Shown in pieces: positions 17,001 to 23,343 of a stretch of DNA of 36,480 nt (the first letter of the stretch is position 1; every line of letters starts with the position of its first letter). Origin of the DNA: CAZOHN01 sp964579325 (lineage in GTDB: Bacteria > Pseudomonadota > Alphaproteobacteria > Rhodobacterales > Rhodobacteraceae); the NCBI GenBank assembly GCA_964579325.1, contig CAZOHN010000012.1, positions 1 to 36,480 on the forward strand, given 5' to 3'. The translations under genes and the position numbers were made by a program. The notes under the pieces are model-generated. The model made no database searches. It saw nothing but the letters and a program-made list of their open reading frames with translations, and had not been told where the DNA came from.

Positions 17001-17030
17001 GCGTCCCGGTTCCTTGACGACCTCGTTCAT
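14013..17030 (-). CDS. FAD-binding and Fe-S-binding 2-hydroxyacid dehydrogenase, YdiJ-type fusion
   Basis: 1005 aa, comparable with E. coli YdiJ. Order of domains: FAD_binding_4 with VIARGGGTSQNGQPIG (about 93-108) and EPSTASRCTLGGMAGNNSCG (about 155-174); FAD-oxidase C-terminal domain to about residue 540; an Fe-S part with CNNNGTCRK (about 574) and the 4Fe-4S motif CVGCKACRHECP (about 635); and two CCG domains with CCGRTF (about 784) and CCGMAG (about 913). Such fusions oxidise D-lactate, D-2-hydroxyglutarate, glycolate or related D-2-hydroxyacids and pass electrons to the respiratory chain. ATG at 17030 is the first start after the promoter region; its ribosome site (GCGGGA) is weak. Divergent from the aminotransferase operon and upstream of the GntR gene. 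Confidence 0.9.
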   Translation of the reverse strand: MNEVVKEPGRRTERVARGSFSAGGADADATRRQALAWTLAQRMQGGVAADPFTRGRYATDASIYQIMPLAVAFPKDADDVAAALDAAREHEVPVIARGGGTSQNGQPIGPGLVLDFSRHFNGLIDLDVEGRRARVAPGMVLERLNTRLRAEGLFFPVEPSTASRCTLGGMAGNNSCGARSLAYGKMVDNVLSISAITADGTSMRMSTTATPAEAAALARQMTALAEFESDEIARRFPKVQRRVGGYNLDALLVPQPNHAQLLVGSEGTLALSTEIELQLAPLPAHRVMGVCHFPDFRAAMETTRHLVALGPTAVELVDNNVLTLGADIPMFRATLERITRGRPNCLLLVEFAGAEETTLRDDLRRLDQCMADHGFPDAVVEIVPPAMQREVWDVREACLNIMMSATGDTKPVSFIEDCAVPLEHLADYTDAITALFARHGTRGTWYAHASVGCLHVRPILNMKDAGGRLAMRAIAEEACDLVRRFKGSHSGEHGDGISRSEFHERMFGPRLVRAFEAVKDAFDPAGRLNPGKIVRPYRMDDPDLMRFAPGYAAALPGSAALDWDGRGGFAGAVEMCNNNGTCRKLVGGGMCPSYRATRDEAHLTRGRANSLRLALSGQLGPDAFTSPEMKETMALCVGCKACRHECPTGVDMARMKTEFLHHYHARHGLPLRERLVAWLPRYAPMAARLRGLMNLRDRVPGLAPLSERLLGLAAGRALPRWQRPWVETGAVASPREVMGDGRDLVLFGDTFNRYFEPENLSAAEIVLRAAGYRLHRAPAPGRPLCCGRTFLAAGQVDQARAEARRALDALLPLVDRGARIVGLEPSCLLTFRDELQSLGLGDAAARLGRATFLVEEVLAADLDAGAIDLPLADLGPRIAHVHGHCHQKALGAFAPVQSILSRVPGLTVRTIDSACCGMAGAFGHQAETIEVSRAMGELSLLPAVRAAAPGDLVVADGTSCRKQIADGAGRPAVHVVRVLAEALRGAPGRGVAERRDGVSTPKEQP

Positions 17031-17069
17031 TCCCGCGCCCGACGCCCAGATTTTGCCCTCGAAAGAGCA

Positions 17070-17119
17070 TTGACAGAACACTTGCCAAAACTGAATACAT
17101 AATTCAGCTTGGTGCACAA
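17070..17119. promoter_or_regulatory. Divergent promoter region with 17-bp palindromic operator
   Basis: CTGAATACATAATTCAG at 17091-17107 has perfect 6-bp arms around 5 bp. On the plus strand TTGACA (17070-17075) with a 17-bp spacer precedes GAATAC (17093-17098), a weak -10 for the aminotransferase operon. On the minus strand TTGTGC (17119-17114) with a 16-bp spacer precedes TATTCA (17097-17092), for the dehydrogenase-gntR operon. The palindrome overlaps both -10 elements, so one bound regulator could repress both directions. The GntR protein encoded in the locus is the natural candidate. Confidence 0.6.
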
Positions 17120-17160
17120 TGACGCGAGAGTGACGACCAACCGCTTGGGGGAGACACGCG

Positions 17161-18351
17161 ATGACCGCCGCCGGGCGCCACTTCCTGCAGATTCCGGGGC
17201 CGACCAACACGCCCCTCCCGGTGCTTGCCGCACTTGCCATGCCCACCATCGACCACCGCGGGCCGGAGTTCGGCGAACTGGGCCGCGAAGTGCTGGCCAA
17301 TGTCCGCGAGGTGTTCCGCACCCGCGAGCCGGTGGTGATCTACCCCGCCTCGGGCACCGGGGCCTGGGAAGCGGCGCTGGCGAACACGCTTTCGCCCGGC
17401 GACAGGGTCCTGATGTTCGAGACCGGATGGTTCGCCCATCTCTGGACCCGCCTCGCCGGGCGTCTGGGCCTCGAGGCCGAGGTCATCCACGGCGACTGGC
17501 GCTCGGGCGTCGCGGCCGACCAGATCGGCGCCCGGCTGGCCGACGACCGGGGCCACGAAATCCGCGCCGTCTGCGTGGTCCACAACGAAACCTCAACCGG
17601 CGTCGCTTCCGACATCGCCGCTGTCCGCCGTGCGATCGACGCGGCGGGCCATCCCGCGCTCCTGATGGTCGACACGATCTCCTCGCTCGGCTCGATCGAC
17701 TTCCGCCCCGACGACTGGGGCGTCGATGTGACGATCTCTGGCTCGCAGAAGGGCCTGATGCTTCCGCCGGGGCTGTCGTTCAACGCGGTCTCGCCCAAGG
17801 CGCGGGCAGCGGCGAAGTCGGCGCGACTGCCGCGCAGCTACTGGGACTGGGAGGACATGATCGCGGCCAATGCCACGGGCTTCTTCCCCTACACCCCCGC
17901 GACCAATCTCCTGCAGGGCCTGAAGGTCGCCCTTCGGATGCTGCTCGACGAGGGCATGGACAACGTGTTCGCCCGCCACACTCGCGCTGCCAAGGCCACG
18001 CGCGCCGCAGTGCAGCACTGGGGCTTCGAGACGCAATGCCAGGTCGAGGCCGAGCACAGCGCCTCGCTCACTGCGGTCCGGCTGCCCGAAGGACATTCCG
18101 CTGACGCACTGCGTGCCGAGATCCTGGCGCGCTGCAACATGTCGCTGGGCAACGGTCTGGGGAAGCTCGCCGACCGGGTTTTCCGCATCGGGCACCTGGG
18201 AGATTTCAGCGAGACCACCGTGACCGGCGTCATTACCGGCATCGAGATGGGGCTGGCCGCGCGCGGCATCCCGCACAAGCCCGGCGCGGCGCTCGCGGCC
18301 CAGCGTAGCCTTCTGGGCAACACGGGCCCCACGGCACATGCGGCAGAATGA
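17161..18351 (+). CDS. Class V aminotransferase, glyoxylate-aminotransferase type
   Basis: 396-aa PLP enzyme of the serine/alanine/aspartate-glyoxylate aminotransferase group. It opens FLQIPGPTNTPLPVL and carries MPTIDHRGPEF, the PLP-contact segment YPASGTGAWEAAL, HNETSTGV, the Asp-containing MVDTISSLGSIDF and the Schiff-base lysine K197 in ISGSQKGLMLPPGL. The C-terminal FRIGHLGDFSE is also typical. Likely partners are glyoxylate and an amino acid such as serine, alanine or aspartate; sequence does not settle which. The pattern resembles BhcA of the beta-hydroxyaspartate cycle as well as SgaA, but the other bhc genes are absent here. ATG at 17161 follows GGGGGAG. First gene of the rightward operon. 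Confidence 0.9.
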   Translation: MTAAGRHFLQIPGPTNTPLPVLAALAMPTIDHRGPEFGELGREVLANVREVFRTREPVVIYPASGTGAWEAALANTLSPGDRVLMFETGWFAHLWTRLAGRLGLEAEVIHGDWRSGVAADQIGARLADDRGHEIRAVCVVHNETSTGVASDIAAVRRAIDAAGHPALLMVDTISSLGSIDFRPDDWGVDVTISGSQKGLMLPPGLSFNAVSPKARAAAKSARLPRSYWDWEDMIAANATGFFPYTPATNLLQGLKVALRMLLDEGMDNVFARHTRAAKATRAAVQHWGFETQCQVEAEHSASLTAVRLPEGHSADALRAEILARCNMSLGNGLGKLADRVFRIGHLGDFSETTVTGVITGIEMGLAARGIPHKPGAALAAQRSLLGNTGPTAHAAE

Positions 18352-18374
18352 GGGATGACGATGGGGAAGCGCAG

Positions 18375-19478
18375 ATGAAGATCGTCGATGTCCGCGCGAG
18401 CGTCCACGCCTTCGAGACGAAACTGCCCCTCGTCGGCAAGCCGGCAGGCGATTCCCTGCGCGTGGTCTGCGAGGTCGAGACGGAAGACGGGCACGTCGGC
18501 ATCGGCATGGCAGCGCGGTTTCTCCCGCACGGTATCGCGGCAGCGGTCAACCACCACTTGCGCCCTGCGGTGCTGGGCATGGACCCGCGCGATCTCGAAC
18601 GGATCCACGCGAAGCTGCACCCGATCATATCGGAACGCGGCCAGACGATCGGCGTGAACCTCTCGGCACTTTCCTGCGTCGATATCGCGCTCTGGGACAT
18701 CATCGGCAAGTCCCAGGGCCGCACCGTGGCGCAGCTGCTGGGCGGCGCGCGCGACGTCGCGGCCGCCTACGTGACCTTCGGCTTCGGTGCGTTCGACCGG
18801 GACCAGCTCGTCACGGTCGCACGCGACCTCCACCACGAAGGGCACCGCCGGTTCAAGATGCTGGTCGGCGTCGCCAAGGGCGGCATCCACGAGGACGCGG
18901 CGCGGGTGCGCCATGTCCGCGACGCGCTCGGCCCCGACGTCGTGCTCGCCATCGACGCCAACGAGAGCCTTTCGCTCGACCACGCCCTGCGGCTGACCCG
19001 GCTGATCGACGACTGTGACATCGCCTGGTTCGAGGACCCGGTCCTGCGCAACGACCCGCGTGACATGGCACACCTGCGGCGCCACACCACGATTCCTATC
19101 GCGGCGGGCCAGATGGACGGCCATTCCGACCGCTTCCGCGCCTTCATCGAGGCCGACGCCATCGACATCTTCCTGCCCAACAGCCTCTACAACGGCGGCG
19201 TCACGGAAACCCGCCGGGTCGCGGCGCTGTCGCAGATCTACGACAAGCCGCTGTCGGATGCCGGCGGCGGCGGGATTTTCTCGCTGCACCATGTCGCGGG
19301 CTTCCGGAACGGAACGCTCGCCGAATGTCACCTCGGGGTGGAGCAGGTCGAACGCCAGCTGTTCCTCGAGATACCGAAGATCGACAACGGAACCCTGCGC
19401 ATCCCCGAGGCGCCCGGCTTCGGCGTGACACTGAACCGCGACGCACTGCGCGACTCGCTGGTGCAGCCCAAGGACTGA
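18375..19478 (+). CDS. Enolase-superfamily (mandelate racemase/muconate lactonizing type) protein with altered active site
   Basis: 367 aa. N-terminal capping domain (MKIVDVRASVHAFETKLP), then the barrel. By register with mandelate racemase, metal ligands D195, E221 and E247 correspond to D194 (AIDANES), E220 (WFEDPV) and Q246 (IAAGQMDG). The KxK motif reads K161-M-L163, the D270 position is N269 (LPNSL), the H297 region is Gly-rich (DAGGGGIF), and E317 is kept at the same number. Two of the three ligands and E317 remain, but the usual bases K166 and H297 are missing, so the reaction is unpredictable; acid-sugar dehydratase or epimerase activity is the family default. ATG at 18375 gives the family N-terminus; an ATG at 18348 overlapping the upstream stop would add 9 residues. 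Confidence 0.85.
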   Translation: MKIVDVRASVHAFETKLPLVGKPAGDSLRVVCEVETEDGHVGIGMAARFLPHGIAAAVNHHLRPAVLGMDPRDLERIHAKLHPIISERGQTIGVNLSALSCVDIALWDIIGKSQGRTVAQLLGGARDVAAAYVTFGFGAFDRDQLVTVARDLHHEGHRRFKMLVGVAKGGIHEDAARVRHVRDALGPDVVLAIDANESLSLDHALRLTRLIDDCDIAWFEDPVLRNDPRDMAHLRRHTTIPIAAGQMDGHSDRFRAFIEADAIDIFLPNSLYNGGVTETRRVAALSQIYDKPLSDAGGGGIFSLHHVAGFRNGTLAECHLGVEQVERQLFLEIPKIDNGTLRIPEAPGFGVTLNRDALRDSLVQPKD

Positions 19479-19569
19479 CGAGACCCGAAAGAGAACGTCC
19501 CCGGCCGACAGGGGCCGAGAGGCGCAAGACCACCGAGCCCAGGCCCGAACCAACAAGAAGGAGGATGTC

Positions 19570-20565
19570 ATGACCTTTCTGAGTACCATCGCCCGCACGA
19601 CCGCCGCAGCAGCCCTAGCGCTTGCGGCAAGCCTGCCTCTCCCGGCCTCTGCCCAGCAACTTTCGCTGCGCATCTCGGGCGAGAACCCCGATACCGGCTT
19701 CGACCTGCGGATGGCCGCCCGCTTCGCCGAGAACCTCAAGGCGGAGCTTGGCGACGGCTTCAGCTACGAGCTGTTCCACACCGGCGCCCTCGGCAACGAG
19801 GAAGTCCACATGCAGATGATCCGCACCGGGCAGATCGACGTCTACCCGATGGGCTCGGACGCGGTGTCGCTCGACAGCAAGTGGGCGGTATTCGACATGC
19901 CCTTCCTGCTGGCCGACCGCGAAACCGTCTCCCGCCTTCTCGACGGCGAGATCGGCGAGGACCTTCGCCAGTCGATGCGCGCCTCGGCCGGGCTCGAGGT
20001 GCTGGCCTTCGGTGAGCTTGGCTTCCGCCACATCACCAACAGCGTCCGCCCTATCGTGACGCCAGCCGACCTCTCCGGCGTCAAGATCCGCGTGCCGGGC
20101 AGCAAGGCGCGTATCCTGTCGTTCACGACCTTCGGCGCACAGCCGATCTCGATGAACTTCGGCGAACTCTACCTCGCGCTCCAGCAGGGCACCGTCGACG
20201 GGCAGGAGAACCCGATCGCGGCGGTCAAGAACCGTTCGTTCTTCGAAGTGCAGAAGTACCTGTCGCTCTCGGGCCACGTCTATTCGCCGATCACGCTGGT
20301 GATGAACGCGGCCAAGTACGACTCGCTCAGCGACGAGCACAAGGCAGCGGTCAAGCGGGCGGCGCAGGAAGCGGCGGAATACACCCGCGGGTTGGGCATC
20401 GAGGCCGACGCGACGCTGCTGGATGAGCTGAAGGCATCGATGGAAGTGAACGAGATCGACCTCGCCGCCTTCCAGGCCGCCTCGGCGCCGATCTGGACCG
20501 AGGTCGGAGCGATGGCCGGCAGCGACTTCGCCGCCAAGGTCGTCGCCGCCGCGCAGGCCAACTGA
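19570..20565 (+). CDS. dctP: TRAP transporter substrate-binding protein, DctP family
   Basis: 331-aa periplasmic receptor. The Sec signal peptide MTFLSTIARTTAAAALALAA ends near LPASAQQ. The mature protein shows the DctP pattern: RISGENPDTGFDLRMAARFAE, LFHTGALGNEEVHMQMIRTG, the central GVKIRVPGSKA whose Arg normally pairs with the substrate carboxylate, and QPISMNFGELYLALQQGTVDGQENP. This Arg argues for a carboxylated ligand, in line with the other genes of the operon. The ribosome site AAGGAGGATGTC is nearly perfect, consistent with high expression. A strong hairpin separates it from dctQ. Confidence 0.95.
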   Translation: MTFLSTIARTTAAAALALAASLPLPASAQQLSLRISGENPDTGFDLRMAARFAENLKAELGDGFSYELFHTGALGNEEVHMQMIRTGQIDVYPMGSDAVSLDSKWAVFDMPFLLADRETVSRLLDGEIGEDLRQSMRASAGLEVLAFGELGFRHITNSVRPIVTPADLSGVKIRVPGSKARILSFTTFGAQPISMNFGELYLALQQGTVDGQENPIAAVKNRSFFEVQKYLSLSGHVYSPITLVMNAAKYDSLSDEHKAAVKRAAQEAAEYTRGLGIEADATLLDELKASMEVNEIDLAAFQAASAPIWTEVGAMAGSDFAAKVVAAAQAN

Positions 20566-20583
20566 ACCGGACGGACGGTCAAG

Positions 20584-20615
20584 CGGGCGCGGCGGACCAG
20601 TGTCCGCCGCGCCCG
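20584..20615 (+). repeat. Perfect 14-bp stem-loop between dctP and dctQ
   Basis: CGGGCGCGGCGGAC (20584-20597) is followed by the loop CAGT and the exact reverse complement GTCCGCCGCGCCCG (20602-20615). No T-run follows, so it is not a standard intrinsic terminator. Placed 18 bp after the dctP stop, it probably protects the dctP message from 3' decay or attenuates read-through, giving more binding protein than membrane components, as intercistronic hairpins do in other binding-protein operons. Confidence 0.8.
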
Positions 20616-20648
20616 AAGACTGCCCGCCCAGCCGCTGCCGAGGATCCC

Positions 20649-21227
20649 ATGTCCGACCCCCGCCACCCCTCTGCCGAGCCGGAAACGGAAGACCTGGCCA
20701 CCCAGGTCGACCGTGCCGTGAAGGCAAGCGACCTGGCCGACCTCGACGCGGGGCTGGGCCCCTTCGACCGTGCGGTGAACAAGGTGGTCGAGGTCCTGGG
20801 CGTGGCCGTCCTTGCGACAATTCTGATGATCGTCTTTCTCAATGCCGTCGGCCGTTATACCGGGACCTTCATCCTGATCTGGGGAGACGAGCTGGTGATC
20901 AGCCTGCTGCCGTGGCTGGGGATGCTTGGGATGTTCCTGTCGATCCGCCGCCGCCAGATCATCCGCATCGACTTCTTCGTGGAGAAGCTCCCCGCGCGGC
21001 TGCGCATAGCGATCAACTTCGTCATCACGCTCTTCGCGGCAGCCACGTTCCTCTACCTCGCCTTCGCCGCCTTCGACCTGCTCAAGTTCTTCGGCAACGA
21101 CCGGACGATCTACCTGCAGATCCGCAAGGGCTGGTTCACCTCGGCGTTGCTCATCGGCCCGATCCTCGCCGCGCTGGCCTACCTGTCGCTCGCCTGGGCG
21201 CAGGCCCGGCGACGGCCCGGCCTCTGA
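20649..21227 (+). CDS. dctQ: TRAP transporter small permease, DctQ family
   Basis: 192 aa. A hydrophilic N-terminal extension of about 50 residues precedes four membrane helices: VVEVLGVAVLATILMIVFLNAV, ELVISLLPWLGMLGMFLSI, RIAINFVITLFAAATFLYLAF (each given in shortened form where needed) and LLIGPILAALAYLSLAW. The family motif between helices 2 and 3 is RRRQIIRIDFF. The extension is longer than in most DctQ proteins; a later start at the second Met is not available before helix 1, so the long form stands. GAGGATCCC precedes the ATG. It pairs with DctM, 16 bp downstream. Confidence 0.92.
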   Translation: MSDPRHPSAEPETEDLATQVDRAVKASDLADLDAGLGPFDRAVNKVVEVLGVAVLATILMIVFLNAVGRYTGTFILIWGDELVISLLPWLGMLGMFLSIRRRQIIRIDFFVEKLPARLRIAINFVITLFAAATFLYLAFAAFDLLKFFGNDRTIYLQIRKGWFTSALLIGPILAALAYLSLAWAQARRRPGL

Positions 21228-21243
21228 CCCGGAGGCCCGGCCG

Positions 21244-22524
21244 ATGATCTCGATCCTGTCCATCGCGGCGCTGCTGATCCTGCTGGTTCTCGGCACGCCG
21301 ATGGTGGCGGCGCTTCTGTTCGCGGTCGCCTTCAACTTCGTGATGAGCGGCCAGTGGGCGATGACGGTGCCGCAGACGATGATCTCGGGGGTAAGCCAGT
21401 TCACCCTGATCGCGCTCCCGCTCTTCGTGCTCTCGGGCACGATCATGAACGCCGGCGGCATCTCCGGGCGACTCTTCGACTTCGCGCGGTCCCTTGTGGG
21501 CTGGATGCGCGGCGGGCTGGCGCAGGTGAACATCCTCACCTCCATCTTCTTCGGCGGCATGATCGGCTCGTCCACCGCCGACCTTGCGGGGTCTGGATCG
21601 ATCCTGATCCCGGCGATGAAGAAGGAGGGCTATTCGCCCGAGATCTCCGCCGCCGTCAGCGCTTCGTCCTCCGGCGTGGGTCCGCTGATCCCGCCATCCT
21701 CTCCGATGATCCTGTATTCCGCCGTCACCGGGACCTCGCTCGGGGCGCTGTTCCTTGCCGGGCTGATCCCGGGCCTCATCCTCGGCGGCTCGTTCATGCT
21801 CCTCATCGCGCTTCTGTCCTGGCGCAAGGGATGGGCGCGGCACGGGGCATTCTCGGTGGCGGGGGTGCTGCGCAGCGGCCAGCGGTCGTTCCTCGCCTTC
21901 GGCGTGCCCACGATTATCGTGGGCGGGCTTGTCGCCGGGGTGTTTACCCCCTCCGAAGGCGGCGCCTTCGCGGTGATCTACGCCCTGGCGCTATCGGTCT
22001 TCATCTACCGCTCGCTCGACCTTCGGGCAGTCTACCGCGCCTTCGTCGCCGCGCTGATGCTGACCGGCGAGCTTCTCGTCATCGTGGCGCTTTCCTTCGC
22101 GCTGGGGTCGAGCCTCTCGTCGGCGCAGGTCCCGCAGGCGCTCGGCGCGCTGATCGAGGTCCTGGCCACCGGCGACAGCCTGTTCTGGAAACTTGCGATC
22201 CTGATGGTTCTGGCGATCGTCGCCGGCATGTTCCTCGATCCGCTGATCCCGGTTCTCGTCCCGGTGATCCTGCCCACCCTCATCATGCATGACATCGACC
22301 TGATCCACTTCGGCGTTCTCATGGTGATGGCCGTGGTCATCGGGCAGGTTACCCCGCCCCTCGCCATCGCGCTCATCATCACCGGCCGAATAGCCGAGAC
22401 CGATCAGCTGAAGATTTTCGTCGCGAACCTGCCGTTCCTGTTGCTCATCATCGCAGTGACGATACTGCTGATGCTGGTGCCGGAGTTCGCGACCTGGCTA
22501 CCAAGCCTCGCGGCCAATCCCTGA
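21244..22524 (+). CDS. dctM: TRAP transporter large permease, DctM family
   Basis: 426 aa, the usual DctM length, with about 11-12 membrane helices and the transport path. Family motifs seen are FTLIALPLFVLSGTIMNAGG, FFGGMIGSSTADLAGSGSI, GVGPLIPPSSPMILYSAVTG, VFTPSEGGAFAVIYAL and the C-terminal GQVTPPLAIALIITGRIA. Such proteins catalyse sodium-driven uptake of the ligand delivered by DctP. GGAGG lies a few bases ahead of the ATG at 21244. Together with DctP and DctQ it forms a complete three-component TRAP system. Confidence 0.96.
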   Translation: MISILSIAALLILLVLGTPMVAALLFAVAFNFVMSGQWAMTVPQTMISGVSQFTLIALPLFVLSGTIMNAGGISGRLFDFARSLVGWMRGGLAQVNILTSIFFGGMIGSSTADLAGSGSILIPAMKKEGYSPEISAAVSASSSGVGPLIPPSSPMILYSAVTGTSLGALFLAGLIPGLILGGSFMLLIALLSWRKGWARHGAFSVAGVLRSGQRSFLAFGVPTIIVGGLVAGVFTPSEGGAFAVIYALALSVFIYRSLDLRAVYRAFVAALMLTGELLVIVALSFALGSSLSSAQVPQALGALIEVLATGDSLFWKLAILMVLAIVAGMFLDPLIPVLVPVILPTLIMHDIDLIHFGVLMVMAVVIGQVTPPLAIALIITGRIAETDQLKIFVANLPFLLLIIAVTILLMLVPEFATWLPSLAANP

Positions 22525-22535
22525 AGGACCGCCCC

Positions 22536-23339
22536 ATGACCGCAAGTTCCACCTACCAGGCCAGCGACGGTGCCGCCTACGAAGGCTTCATCGGGCGCTG
22601 GAGCCGCCGCGTCGCCGAGCGCATCGTCGAGATGGTCGAGCCAAGCGCCGAGGGCGGGTTGCTCGATGTGGGCTGCGGCACCGGCAGCATGACCGCGGCG
22701 CTGCTCGCGGCCCATCCCGGCCGTCGCGTCGTCGGGGTGGACGTGGCCGAACCCTTCCTCGGCTACGCCCGCGAACGCGCCGACTGCAAGGGTGCCGAGT
22801 TCCTGCGCCAGGACGCGCTCGCCCTCGACTTCCCCGACAATACCTTCGCCGGAGCCTACGCGCTGATCGCACTCAATTTCATGTCCGATCCGCTCAAGGC
22901 TGCGCGCGAGATGTCCCGGGTCACGCGGCCCGGCGGCACCCTTGTCGCCGCCGCCTGGGACTTCCGCGGCGGCCTCGTCTACCAACGCCTGCTGTGGGAC
23001 ACCGCCGCGGGCATCGACCCCGCCGCCGCCGCCACCCGCGACCGCATCTTCGGCAATCCTCTCGCCAAGCCCGACGGCATGCGCGACCTCTGGCAGGCCG
23101 CCGGCCTGCGCCGGATCGACCGGCATTCGGTCACGGTGCGGATGGATTTCGCCGACTGGGACGACTACTGGACACCGCTTCTGGGCGGGCAAGGCCCCGT
23201 GGGGTCCTATGTCGCCGGGCTGGAGCCGGACCTGCGCGAGAGGGTCGCAGGGGCTGTGCGCGCGGCCTACCTCTCGGGCGACGCCGATGGCCCCCGGTCG
23301 CTCACCGCGACAAGCTGGGTCGTGACGGGGGTTGTGTGA
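22536..23339 (+). CDS. Class I SAM-dependent methyltransferase
   Basis: 267 aa. The SAM-binding motif I is GLLDVGCGTGSMTAALLA (about residues 43-60), followed by the acidic residue at the end of strand 2 in VVGVDVAEPFLGYAR, motif II-like FLRQDALALDFPDNTFAGAYALIALNF (given in order: FLRQDALALDFPDN, then TFAGAYALIALNF) and post-motif ARVTRPGG-type SRVTRPGGTLVAAAW. This is the Methyltransf_11/UbiE-like architecture. The substrate cannot be predicted. It lies 11 bp after dctM and 4 bp before the TIM-barrel gene, so it belongs to the transporter operon; a methyltransferase in a hydroxyacid uptake operon is unexpected. GAAGGA precedes the ATG. Confidence 0.88.
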   Translation: MTASSTYQASDGAAYEGFIGRWSRRVAERIVEMVEPSAEGGLLDVGCGTGSMTAALLAAHPGRRVVGVDVAEPFLGYARERADCKGAEFLRQDALALDFPDNTFAGAYALIALNFMSDPLKAAREMSRVTRPGGTLVAAAWDFRGGLVYQRLLWDTAAGIDPAAAATRDRIFGNPLAKPDGMRDLWQAAGLRRIDRHSVTVRMDFADWDDYWTPLLGGQGPVGSYVAGLEPDLRERVAGAVRAAYLSGDADGPRSLTATSWVVTGVV

Positions 23340-23343
23340 GGCC

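Noticed and set aside
17161..18351. Naming the aminotransferase bhcA (beta-hydroxyaspartate cycle)
   Set aside because: The motifs fit the whole glyoxylate aminotransferase group, and the aldolase, dehydratase and imino-reductase genes of that cycle are absent from the locus.
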